Shown: positions 1 to 8,039, counted from the stretch's first letter. The stretch is 10,787 nucleotides of DNA from CAYMUR01 sp964393615 (GCA_964393615.1 CAYMUR010000117.1:1-10787); one strand, 5' to 3'. Notes: generated from the sequence alone by a model not told the origin. Numbers and translations are program-made.

Positions 1-555
1 GGCGACTTTTTCAATTTCCGCCATACCAATACCAATGTGACTCACTGGTTGTGCCGAGGTGGTGGCGACGCGCAGGGCATCCGCGGCACGACGGATAACC
101 TGCCTGGCAAAGACGGGGTTTGACCCTTCGTTAGGAAAGTCCGACTCGTACAGGAGTTGGTCAACGTCGAAGTCGCATTTTGGCGCATCGTGTTGGTGTA
201 AAGCATGGACGGCAACGCGTGCCGGAATGGTGCCAGCGGCCGATGCCAGGCGACTGCGAAAGATCGTTTGGCCACCATTGCCGATGCCTATCCAATCCAC
301 CGCGCATAGCACGATTGGCTGATCCGCTCCGAGGATCACGATGCCACGCAAGCTGAGAGGTGTTTCGACACCCTGGGTCGGGTCATAGGCGAGTGGGCTT
401 CCCACGGGGGGGGACGCGTCCACGTCGAAAACGCCAACTCGTAATTCGGCGGCACTCGTGGACGTCGTCCACATACCGAGGCCACATGTCAGGAGCAAGA
501 AAATCGAAAAACGCGTGGGATGGGGGGCTGGGTCGTTGATAGTAGATTGTGTCAT
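1..555 (-). CDS. Neutral/alkaline ceramidase-like secreted protein (N-terminal part, runs off the left edge)
   Basis: The frame is open from an ATG at 555-553 to the window edge, giving 185 codons with no stop. The first ~37 residues look like a signal peptide: a basic/polar start, then FSIFLLLTCGLGMW and a small-residue stretch ending STSAA, so the product is probably exported. The mature part begins ELRVGVFDVDASPPVGSPLAYD and continues with IVLCAVDWIGIGN and VAVHALHQHDAP. This is the N-terminal pattern of the neutral/alkaline non-lysosomal ceramidase family (PF04734), where a His-rich motif like HALHQHD supplies a zinc ligand. Planctomycetes carry many such proteins and their real substrates are mostly unknown, so ceramide is not assured. 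It lies 279 bp downstream of the DUF1501 gene on the same strand; co-transcription is possible but the spacer is long. No clear Shine-Dalgarno site precedes the ATG. The catalytic C-terminal part is outside the window. Confidence 0.8.
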   Translation of the reverse strand, partial: MTQSTINDPAPHPTRFSIFLLLTCGLGMWTTSTSAAELRVGVFDVDASPPVGSPLAYDPTQGVETPLSLRGIVILGADQPIVLCAVDWIGIGNGGQTIFRSRLASAAGTIPARVAVHALHQHDAPKCDFDVDQLLYESDFPNEGSNPVFARQVIRRAADALRVATTSAQPVSHIGIGMAEIEKVA

Positions 556-834
556 GGCACTTGACCGTTCGGTGAAAAAGAATGCTGTCTGCTGGGCGAG
601 ATACTTATTGAAAACATTGAAGGTCGTAGACTGGTCATTCCGCGTAATCCGACAAATGCCAGGATCGACCGTTTGTTGTCATCGACGAAGGGGATCGTTT
701 GAAAGAGGAATATAGCATATTACGGATGGCTCTGTGGGGGGACAGATTAAGAAACCAGTACGGCTTGGCCAGGGAAAGAAAACGCCAAATGCGAGGGTCC
801 TGGACTCTAAGGCTGATCGTTTGCAAGCGAATTG
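556..834. other. Intergenic spacer without a supported gene
   Basis: 279 bp separate the DUF1501 stop from the ceramidase-like ATG. A 63-codon minus-strand frame (826-635) has no recognisable motif and no ribosome site. I see no stem followed by a T-run. The spacer may hold the ceramidase-like gene's own promoter, but none stands out. Confidence 0.4.
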
Positions 835-2280
835 CTAAGCCAGAATGTCTTTGACCACTTGGCCATGTACGTCGGTGAGACGGTGATCACGCCCTTGAAA
901 TCGGTAGGTCAAGCGTTTGTGATCGACGCCCAGGCAATGTAACAGGGTGGCATTAATGTCGTGGATATGGACAGGATTATTGACAATGTTGTAGCTGAAA
1001 TCGTCCGTTTCTCCATACACGATCCCTGGTTGGATCCCTCCACCTGCCATCCACATGGTAAAACAGAGCGGGTGGTGGTCTCTGCCATAGTTGGTTTTGC
1101 TGAGTTGACCCTGGCAATAAACGGTTCTCCCGAACTCTCCACCCCAGACAATCAACGTGTCGTCCAGCATGCCGCGTTGTTTGAGATCTCGGATCAGTGC
1201 CGCGGACCCTTGGTCGATATCGCGGCATTGATTCGGAAGATCTCGAGGTAGGTTGCCATGCTGGTCCCAACCACGGTGGAAAATTTGAATGCAGCGAACG
1301 TCCCGTTCGGCCAGGCGCCGTGCCAAGAGGCAACTGGCAGCGAACGTCCCTGCTCGCGTGACTTCCGGGCCGTATAGGTCGAGGACATGTTTCGGTTCGC
1401 TTGAGAAGTCAGCCAGGTTCGGGACGGATGACTGCATGCGAAATGCCAGTTCGTACTGTGCGATGCGAGTGTTGATTTCTGGATCGCCAACGGCTTGGTA
1501 CTGAAGCGAGTTGATTTGGGCCAAGGTGTTGAGCATTCTTCGACGTGTCTGGCTTGTGATCCCCGGGGGATTAGAAAGGTACAAAACCGGATCACCCTGC
1601 GAACGAAGTGAGACACCAGCATGGCGGGAAGGCAAGAACCCAGCTCCCCACAGGCGTTCGTACAATGCCTCCGCATTCTTCAATCCGGTCCAGGACGCTG
1701 TCAGCACGACAAAGTCGGGCAGGTTTTTATTCATGTTGCCAAGTCCGTAAGAGAGCCAGGCTCCCAGGCTTGGGCGTCCTTGTTTTTGGAATCCCGTTTG
1801 AATATAGGTGAGGGCCGGATCGTGGTTAATTGCTTCGGTGTTCACGGATCGCAGGATTGCTAATTCGTCGACGACACTGGCCGTATGGGGAAGTAACTCG
1901 CTGACCCAGGCACCTGTTTGTCCGTGTTGTTGGAATTGGTAGATTGTGGGTGCGATCGGAAATCGTTTCTGTCCGGAGGTCATCGTCGTAAGTCGTTGCC
2001 CCATGCGGACAGAGTCCGGCAAATCTTTGTCAAAGTACTTTTGAATATTTGGTTTGTAATCAAACAAATCCATCTGGCTGGGGGCGCCAACCATGCATAA
2101 ATAAATGATTCGTTTTGCACGTGGGGCGAAGTGCGTGCTGCGATTGTTGCCGGTTCCCGAAGTTGTGGAACCAGCCTGCAGTGGTGTATCCATCAACGAG
2201 TTCAATGCAGCGGCACCCATAACACTGGTCGTGCGGCAAAAGAAATGACGCCGGTTTTGTTGGGTTCCGTGTTTTTCCAA
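835..2280 (-). CDS. DUF1501 family protein with Tat signal (alkaline phosphatase/sulfatase clan)
   Basis: 481 residues, usual for the family (PF07394). Residues 9-30 form a twin-arginine signal (NRRHFF then a weakly hydrophobic VMGAAALNSLM), so it is probably exported folded. Hallmarks follow in order: AKRIIYLCMVGAPSQMDLFDYKP (55-77, here written across its full span as residues 55-61 and 62-77), INHDPALTYIQTG (151-163), RPSLGAWLSYGLG (169-181), FHRGWDQHGN (334-343), GGEFGRT (380-386) and GRDHHP (399-404). The Asp/His sets in the last three motifs match metal-ligand positions expected in the alkaline phosphatase fold; enzymatic activity of DUF1501 proteins is not established. The start shown is TTG. 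Its upstream frame reads ATA-AAT-CCT-TTG-GAA, while family members often begin Met-Asn-Pro, so the original start may have been the ATA codon. An AAGGA lies 10 nt before the TTG. It sits 196 bp after the cytochrome gene on the same strand, the usual planctomycete pairing. Confidence 0.93.
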   Translation of the reverse strand: MEKHGTQQNRRHFFCRTTSVMGAAALNSLMDTPLQAGSTTSGTGNNRSTHFAPRAKRIIYLCMVGAPSQMDLFDYKPNIQKYFDKDLPDSVRMGQRLTTMTSGQKRFPIAPTIYQFQQHGQTGAWVSELLPHTASVVDELAILRSVNTEAINHDPALTYIQTGFQKQGRPSLGAWLSYGLGNMNKNLPDFVVLTASWTGLKNAEALYERLWGAGFLPSRHAGVSLRSQGDPVLYLSNPPGITSQTRRRMLNTLAQINSLQYQAVGDPEINTRIAQYELAFRMQSSVPNLADFSSEPKHVLDLYGPEVTRAGTFAASCLLARRLAERDVRCIQIFHRGWDQHGNLPRDLPNQCRDIDQGSAALIRDLKQRGMLDDTLIVWGGEFGRTVYCQGQLSKTNYGRDHHPLCFTMWMAGGGIQPGIVYGETDDFSYNIVNNPVHIHDINATLLHCLGVDHKRLTYRFQGRDHRLTDVHGQVVKDILA

Positions 2281-2476
2281 AGGATTTATGTCCTTGTAAT
2301 TTGCGATTGGGAGTCATGCCAAGGTCGTGTTTGGACGCAGAGAGAGTGTCGGTCAGCAGTTGCCGTCGTCGTATACGATGTTGTATGCATGAGTACTTTG
2401 GAATGACAGTTGTTATGTTGCCCCATATGTTGGATGCAACCGCAAGCCGGGGACAAAATGTTTAGGTGCAGCCCCT
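2281..2476. promoter_or_regulatory. Spacer between cytochrome gene and DUF1501 gene, with ribosome site for DUF1501
   Basis: The 196-bp spacer contains, on the minus strand, AAGGA at about 2295-2291, ten bases before the TTG start of the DUF1501 gene. This is the only purine-rich site close enough to serve it and supports the TTG rather than the ATA nine bases earlier, for which the site would be only one base away. No convincing terminator or promoter is visible, so the two genes are probably read as one message. Confidence 0.4.
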
Positions 2477-5400
2477 TTAGGACTTGGTTAAGGTTTCGTC
2501 AAGGTTGAGGATCAGGTTGGCGACCATTGTCCAGGCGGCCAACTCGCTGCTGTCCAGGCTGGCGTTTCGAACGGATTTGCCAACCTGAACAAGTTTGTCA
2601 GCCGAATGTGGGTCACGTTGAAATTCAACCAGGTGCGTGTTGAAATTGTCCAAGAGCAGTTGCGTTTCTGTTTCGACAGGTTGTCGGGCCGTTGATAATC
2701 GAAAAGCGAAAGCAATGCGTTCCCTGGACGTGTCACCTCCTTCGGTCATCATACGTTGGGCCAGGTGACGTGCCGCTTCGATATGTTGTATATCGTTCAA
2801 TAAGATAAGTGCTTGCAGTGGTGTGTTGGTTCGCGTCCGTTTTACCTGGCAGGTGTTTCGAGAAGGGGCGTCTAAGCCGGCTAGCGTGGGTGGGGAACAA
2901 GTCCGTTTCCAAAATGTATACATGCTACGCCGAAATAGTTTGTCGGCCTCATCGGGCACGTATTGCGAGGTGTTGCTTCCGGTTGCGCTCACCTCGCGCC
3001 AGAGTCCTGTCGGTTGGTATGGTTTGACGCCTCGTCCTCCGATAGTCCTTGCCAGCAAGCCGCTAACGGCCAGGACTTGATCTCGTATCATCTCCGCATC
3101 AAGGCGAAAGCGAGGGCCACGAGCAAACAGCCGATTTTCCGGATCGAGGTGGTAGAGCTCGGAAGAGACCTGGGAGGTCTGACGGTAGGTTCCAGACAGG
3201 ACGATATGCTGATGCATCTGTTTGACATTCCAGTCACGATGCATCAATTCTGTCGCTAACCAATCCAACAGTTGGGGGTGGCTGGGCCAATCGCCCTGAA
3301 CGCCAAACTCCTCAGACGATTTGACGATTCCCACGCCAAAATAATTTTGCCAAAACCGGTTCATGGTGACACGGGCTGTGAGTGGATGTTGCTTCGATAC
3401 GAGCCAGCGGGCCAGCCCTAGACGGTTGGCAGGTGCTGTGCTGGGCAGTGGAGGTAACATGGCAGGTACGTTAGGCTGTAACTTTTCCCTTTTATCAGGT
3501 TGGTCGTATTCGCCCCGAATCAATAAAAAAGTGTCACGGCGATCGTCTTTTTTGTCCTGCATGATCATGGTGATGGGAATGGCTGCCTTGAGCTCCGTAA
3601 ATGACTTTTGCGCTGCGTCCTGATGCTGGTGCAGGTCACCAAAGATTGCGCGAGTGTTGGCATAAACGAATTCAATAAAATAGTCCTGGAGCTCTTTTGT
3701 CTGGACGTCCGTTCGTTGGTCACGTGCAATTTTTAAGACATGCTGAATGGTCTTCGGTAGATTCGCATCCTGGTTGGTTATTTGGGACTCTTCCCAGGTC
3801 AGCAATGACTCCTCATAGGAAGGTGGGTTGGCAGTATGGACTCCTGATGCGTCCCAGTACACTGTCCCGCCAAACTGGGTAAAGGCCCAGCCATTAATGA
3901 CAGCGCCCGCCGGCAATCCCAGCTTGNNNNNNNNNNCATTAATCCTGGTGCCGGGAGTGAATCCAATGGCTTGCGGATCGACTTCGAGTCGCACCCATTT
4001 CCCCAGTGGCGGAAGCGGTCCCATGGGTAATCGGGACGCCGAATGGTCGTTACCCCATTGAATCTGATTGCTGCCCCAATAAGCACGGTGTTCCCAGTCA
4101 TGATCCTTGAATTGCAGCATGACTTCTTCAGGTGGATTGTCAGGGTCAAGAAAAATGTATGTGAAAATCTTGTCGCCCTCTTTGATCTGCAGGTCGGGAC
4201 TGGCTCCAGAAAAAGCATGTTGCCCGAGCCCGGTGGCGGTCTGTGTGTGTGACTGCTTGCTGTGATAGACGGGGCCATGTTCTGCCGTGACCCATTGCCA
4301 GGAGTGAGCTCCATCGGTTCCGTGGATATCTGCTCCCGTGGGGGGAGCATCATCGATCCAAATCACATCCAGCGACTCGTTAGTGTCTCTGGTGTTGGAT
4401 TTTGCAAGTTCGGCACTCTGGGCCAAGGCAATAGCCTCGGAGATCTTTTTTTGGACTGCAGCAATCTCTTCTTGCAACGAATCTTGTGCTTTTGCTTGTT
4501 GCGGGGTGGGGAGTTCGAGCGACGGTGGTGGTGCTAGGACGTTGCGGTGAACGGGTGTGTCAGCCGTATTCGCATAATAGGCAAACAGTTGATAAAATTC
4601 TCGCTGTAGCAGTGGGTCGAATTTGTGATCATGGCAGACGGTGCAATTCAAGGAAAGTCCCATCCACACTGTACCGACCGTCGTCACGCGGTCGATTGCA
4701 TAGCGAATGCGAACTTCTTCGGCAATAGAGCCTCCTTCTTCCGTGGATGGATGGCAACGGTTGAAACCGGTGGCGACCAGTTGGTCCCTGGAGGGATTCG
4801 TTAATAGGTCTCCCGCCAGTTGCTCCACGGTGAATTGATCGAAAGACATATTCTGGTTGAAGGCCTTGGTGAGCCAGTCACGGAAAGGCCAAATTGATCG
4901 TTCTCCGTCGGCGTGCATTCCGTGGGTATCGCTGTAGCGGGCGAGATCCAGCCACTGTCGCGCCATGTGTTCACCGTAATGAGGTGAACTGAGTAGCCGG
5001 TCTACTTGTTTTTCTGCGGCGTTGGGTGACGTATCTGAAAGAAATGAATCGATTTGACCGATGGTCGGAGGAAGCCCCGTTAAATCGAATGTTACCCGCC
5101 GCAGCCATGTCGTTTTTAAAGCAGCAGTAGACGGTGTAAGCCCCTTTATTTTCAGCCGTGCCAGCACGAAATGGTCGATCGGATTGCGGACAAATGCCGG
5201 TTGGGGACCCGCCGGTAAGAGAGGACGCTGTGGGGCAACAAACGACCAGTGGTCGTCCCAAGCGGCTCCCTGTTCGATCCAGCGTCGAACTAACTCGATT
5301 TGTTCTTTTGAGAGAAGCTTGCCGGAATCTGCCGGGGGCATGATTTCGTCAGGATCGTTGGACGAAATTCGCGAAAATAAGTTGCTCTGTCCAGGTTCAT

Positions 5401-5734
5401 GTGGAACGATCGGCGCATCGCCACCACGTTCTGCGTACGAATCGCGTGAGTGGTCTAACCGGAAGTCGGATTGACGCTGCTCGGCATCTGGACCGTGGCA
5501 GGTGTAGCAGTAGTTGGAGAAAATCGGGCGTATATCCCGATTGAACAGAACTTTGTTTTGATCTTCATTCGCGTAGGTAGAGGGCCATGTCAGCGCTACG
5601 ATTCCCAGCGCAGTGATTGCCTGGATGACGGAGAGGCTTCTATTCCAGAGGGTCCTTTTTTGAAGGCCTTTGGTTGGAAGCGCGGTGAAAAGCAATACCG
5701 GCCGATAACGCCAAATTCCATGATAATAGTTCAT
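2477..5734 (-). CDS. Planctomycete cytochrome C protein, PSCyt1-DUF1549(PSCyt2)-DUF1553(PSD1)
   Basis: 1085 residues including four unknown ones at the N gap. A long N-terminal segment with a hydrophobic stretch (about 33-55, ending STYA) should direct export. PSCyt1 follows with a haem c site C76-YT-C79-H80 and a candidate axial Met in IMPP (131-134). PSCyt2/DUF1549 spans roughly 183-390 (NPIDHFVLARL, WLDLARYSDTHG, EEVRIRYAIDRV) with a second haem-like motif C364-TV-C367-H368. A coiled-coil-like stretch (413-440) and a lectin-like insert (about 455-630) come next. PSD1/DUF1553 covers about 769-1030 (NRLGLARWLV, TMNRFWQNYFG, RTNTPLQALILLND). Membership is clear; substrate and electron partner are unknown. 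It precedes a DUF1501 gene, the common planctomycete partner. Regulation is probably from the promoter at 5866-5894. Both flanks of the gap encode the same conserved segment, so the middle of this model may be chimeric or incomplete. Confidence 0.92.
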   Translation of the reverse strand: MNYYHGIWRYRPVLLFTALPTKGLQKRTLWNRSLSVIQAITALGIVALTWPSTYANEDQNKVLFNRDIRPIFSNYCYTCHGPDAEQRQSDFRLDHSRDSYAERGGDAPIVPHEPGQSNLFSRISSNDPDEIMPPADSGKLLSKEQIELVRRWIEQGAAWDDHWSFVAPQRPLLPAGPQPAFVRNPIDHFVLARLKIKGLTPSTAALKTTWLRRVTFDLTGLPPTIGQIDSFLSDTSPNAAEKQVDRLLSSPHYGEHMARQWLDLARYSDTHGMHADGERSIWPFRDWLTKAFNQNMSFDQFTVEQLAGDLLTNPSRDQLVATGFNRCHPSTEEGGSIAEEVRIRYAIDRVTTVGTVWMGLSLNCTVCHDHKFDPLLQREFYQLFAYYANTADTPVHRNVLAPPPSLELPTPQQAKAQDSLQEEIAAVQKKISEAIALAQSAELAKSNTRDTNESLDVIWIDDAPPTGADIHGTDGAHSWQWVTAEHGPVYHSKQSHTQTATGLGQHAFSGASPDLQIKEGDKIFTYIFLDPDNPPEEVMLQFKDHDWEHRAYWGSNQIQWGNDHSASRLPMGPLPPLGKWVRLEVDPQAIGFTPGTRINXXXXKLGLPAGAVINGWAFTQFGGTVYWDASGVHTANPPSYEESLLTWEESQITNQDANLPKTIQHVLKIARDQRTDVQTKELQDYFIEFVYANTRAIFGDLHQHQDAAQKSFTELKAAIPITMIMQDKKDDRRDTFLLIRGEYDQPDKREKLQPNVPAMLPPLPSTAPANRLGLARWLVSKQHPLTARVTMNRFWQNYFGVGIVKSSEEFGVQGDWPSHPQLLDWLATELMHRDWNVKQMHQHIVLSGTYRQTSQVSSELYHLDPENRLFARGPRFRLDAEMIRDQVLAVSGLLARTIGGRGVKPYQPTGLWREVSATGSNTSQYVPDEADKLFRRSMYTFWKRTCSPPTLAGLDAPSRNTCQVKRTRTNTPLQALILLNDIQHIEAARHLAQRMMTEGGDTSRERIAFAFRLSTARQPVETETQLLLDNFNTHLVEFQRDPHSADKLVQVGKSVRNASLDSSELAAWTMVANLILNLDETLTKS
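3927..3936. other. Assembly gap (10 N) inside the cytochrome gene
   Basis: Ten consecutive N. A round number of this kind is typical of a scaffolding placeholder, so the true missing length is unknown. The reading frame is kept across the gap, but the protein segments on either side are alternative versions of the same conserved stretch (see findings). Confidence 0.95.
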
Positions 5735-5865
5735 GCCATTTAGATCCGTCAGGGCGATTGTGCGGCACGAAACACGTCAACCTAACCTGTTAGCCGTATC
5801 GGCAAAATAGGGGTGATGTTGACAGGCTATTTCAACATGTGTGTTAGTCTTCCAGCAACGTCTTG

Positions 5866-5894
5866 ATGATAGCCTGGGTAGACTGTCTTGTCAA
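5866..5894 (-). promoter_or_regulatory. Sigma70-type promoter for the cytochrome/DUF1501 genes
   Basis: On the minus strand a perfect -35 box TTGACA (5894-5889) is followed after exactly 17 bases by TATCAT (5871-5866), five of six matches to TATAAT. Transcription would start near 5859 and leave a leader of about 125 bases before the cytochrome ATG at 5734. This is the best promoter match I found in the window and it points the right way. Planctomycete promoters are less well characterised than those of E. coli, so this is a prediction. Confidence 0.6.
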
Positions 5895-5911
5895 ATATAG
5901 CTGACAGGCGC

Positions 5912-5935
5912 TCACGATGGTATCGTGGATCGTGA
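5912..5935. promoter_or_regulatory. Operator-like inverted repeat upstream of the cytochrome promoter
   Basis: CACGAT (5913-5918), spacer GGT, ATCGTG (5922-5927) forms a perfect 6-bp dyad. A second right arm, ATCGTGA (5929-5935), pairs with TCACGAT (5912-5918). The element ends 18 bp upstream of the -35 box, a position typical of activator or repressor sites. There is no T-run on either side, so it is not a good terminator. No regulator gene is in the window to pair with it. Confidence 0.4.
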
Positions 5936-6141
5936 TAAAAGGATTGAGCTTGTGTTACTTTCCGCGGAAAAAAAATTAGCGTCCCAGATGCGAGCCGTGC
6001 TTACGGCATGGCCGGTCGAATAGCTGTGATCGAGGTTTGTTTTGTCAACAGATTTTGAATGGCGGGAACATGATGCTGATAGGGTTCGCCCAGCCGACAT
6101 GTGGTTGTGCCAGGAGGGAAGGATCATGCCGCAGCTAATGG

Positions 6142-7806
6142 TTACTGCAAAACGGCTCCCTGGCTGGCGGATTGGACTAGTCTAGCGTACCTGTGCAGGT
6201 AGCCGGTGGTTATTTTTGGTTTGGCGGGGACCCAATTGTCTCTGCGCCGCTCGAGTTCTGCACTGTCCACCAAAAGTTCAATGGTTCTGGCAACGATATC
6301 GATGTGAATGACATCGCCTTCTTCCACCAAGGCGATGGGGCCTCCCACGGCTGCTTCGGGTGCAATATGTCCCACGGCCAGGCCACGCGTTGCTCCAGAG
6401 AATCGACCGTCGGTGACCAAGGCTACTTTTTTTGCCAAACCCATTCCCTCTATGGCGCTCGTGGGGGCTAACATTTCCCGCATACCGGGCCCACCTTGCG
6501 GCCCTTCGTGTCGAATCACGACTACGGATCCCTCACTGATGTGGCCATCATAAATACTGCGCAAGGCTGCTTCCATGCTTTCAAACACCCTGGCCTGACC
6601 GGAAAACTTCAAGGACTCTGGAGCCACGGCACTCCATTTCACCACGGCACCATCAGGAGCTAAAGACCCCTTTAAAATTGCGAGAGAACCAGTGGGGGCG
6701 ATGGGGTTGCTTGCTGGTCGGATGACGGCACTGTCGTGTACTTTTGCCTGTCGCAGATTTTCTTTGACAGTGTTACCCGTGACGGTCATGCAGCCATTGT
6801 CGATCAATGCTCCTAGTTCCTTGAGGACCGCAGGGATTCCTCCAGCCGCATGGAGTTGTGGAAGTATAAAAGGCCCGGAGGGACCGAGGTGAGCTAGATA
6901 GGGGGTGCCAGAGCTCAAAGTTTCAATGTCGTCTAACTCCATCGGCACACCAGCTTCACGAGCGATGGCCAACATGTGAAGGACGAAATTGGTGGAGCCT
7001 CCAATGGCTAATGACGTGCGGATGGCATTTTGCAGGGATTCTTGCGTTAAAATCTTTGCAGGTGTCAGATCGGATTCGATTAGCTTCATGATCTGCATTC
7101 CAGTTTCTTTGGCTGCTCTTATCTGAAAAGGAGTGGCTGCGGTCAGTGTCGAAGTCATGGGTAATGACATTCCCATTGCTTCGGCGAGCATGCCCATGGT
7201 GTTACCGGTATAACATGCTGCGCCTCCCCCAAATCCAGGGAAGGCATTGTCTTCATAAACTTTAAGATCTTCTGCGGTAATTTGTCCGGCTCGGAACGCT
7301 CCCACGGCTTCCCACATTTCCTCAAGTTTGATGGTTTTTCCCTGAAACGTTCCACCCTCGGTGACTCCTCCGTAAAACATGATGCTAGGCAAATTCATTC
7401 TGGCAGCAGCCATTGTCATGCCGGGGACCACTTTGTCGCCGGATGGAATTAACACCATTCCATCAAATTGATGCGACCGAACCATGACCTCGATGCTGTC
7501 AGCAATCAATTCTCTGCTGGGAAGGACGTCTCGCATGCCTTCGTGTGTTTCGACCACCGCATCCACCACATGAATCACGTTAAATTCCAAGGGAACCCCA
7601 CCAGCCATTCTCACGCCAGACTTGATGGCATCACCCACCATCCGCAGATGATAATTTTCTGGTGCTAACTCACCCCACGTGTTGACAATAGCGATCAGTG
7701 GTTGTTGGAATTCAGCATCCGTGATTCCTGCCGCTTTGAACCACGCTCGGGCTGCTGCTGCTTCGACACCTTCATACGCGATTTTACTTCGCAGTTTTCG
7801 TGTCAT
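6142..7806 (-). CDS. ilvD: IlvD/Edd-family dehydratase (dihydroxy-acid dehydratase-like) lacking the Fe-S cysteines
   Basis: 554 residues, normal for the family and clearly homologous along its length: VNTWGELAPENYHLR (41-55), LPSRELIADSIE (95-106), GDKVVPGM (123-130), GGSTNFVLH (269-277), HEGPQGGPGM (433-442), TDGRFSGATRG (465-475), GHIAPEAA (479-486). Known members dehydrate 2,3-dihydroxy acids (branched-chain amino acid synthesis) or sugar acids using a cysteine-bound Fe-S cluster plus Mg2+. Here the three cluster positions are E50, G123 and G195, and the extra conserved Cys is F189; only two cysteines (C198, C339) exist in the whole protein. The expected Mg2+-site residues D82, D124, K125 and E434 and the catalytic serine S470 remain. 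So it is either an unusual enzyme or one that no longer dehydrates by the known route; the gene symbol is by family only. The start is supported by AGGA nine bases before the ATG. It is cytoplasmic, with no signal peptide. Confidence 0.88.
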   Translation of the reverse strand: MTRKLRSKIAYEGVEAAAARAWFKAAGITDAEFQQPLIAIVNTWGELAPENYHLRMVGDAIKSGVRMAGGVPLEFNVIHVVDAVVETHEGMRDVLPSRELIADSIEVMVRSHQFDGMVLIPSGDKVVPGMTMAAARMNLPSIMFYGGVTEGGTFQGKTIKLEEMWEAVGAFRAGQITAEDLKVYEDNAFPGFGGGAACYTGNTMGMLAEAMGMSLPMTSTLTAATPFQIRAAKETGMQIMKLIESDLTPAKILTQESLQNAIRTSLAIGGSTNFVLHMLAIAREAGVPMELDDIETLSSGTPYLAHLGPSGPFILPQLHAAGGIPAVLKELGALIDNGCMTVTGNTVKENLRQAKVHDSAVIRPASNPIAPTGSLAILKGSLAPDGAVVKWSAVAPESLKFSGQARVFESMEAALRSIYDGHISEGSVVVIRHEGPQGGPGMREMLAPTSAIEGMGLAKKVALVTDGRFSGATRGLAVGHIAPEAAVGGPIALVEEGDVIHIDIVARTIELLVDSAELERRRDNWVPAKPKITTGYLHRYARLVQSASQGAVLQ

Positions 7807-8039
7807 CTTCTGATGTCCTGTCTAGCGGGTTAATGAATGGGGCAAATTGTATTGTATGGGGATCGGTGATCTCACCTGGCAGTGATTGAGGAGGATTGCC
7901 TGCCGTCACATCGAGCGGGGTGAAAACGGGTTTTGTGGTTTTAGGTGATCGCCTCCGCCATGGCAGGAGAAGTTTACAGCAAAGCGCTGCTGTTTTGCGT
8001 AGTGTCGTGGCGTGGATGTTACTCTCATGGATGAACCAT

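Larger units (their letters stand above)
5735..6141. other. 407-bp intergenic region between the dehydratase and cytochrome genes
   Basis: No gene is supported here. A 71-codon minus-strand frame (6127-5912) lacks family motifs and overlaps the inverted repeat. The region holds a strong sigma70-like promoter on the minus strand and an inverted repeat just upstream of it, both listed separately. No hairpin with a T-run was found after the dehydratase stop. Confidence 0.6.

Noticed and set aside
635..826. 63-codon minus-strand frame between the DUF1501 and ceramidase-like genes
   Set aside because: No motif, no ribosome site and unusual composition; most likely a chance frame.
5819..5847. Plus-strand TTGACA considered as a promoter
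   Set aside because: The -10 region 17 bases later (TGTTAG) matches poorly and no plus-strand gene follows.
5912..6127. 71-codon minus-strand frame downstream of the dehydratase
   Set aside because: No recognisable family features, and it ends inside the operator-like repeat upstream of a strong promoter.
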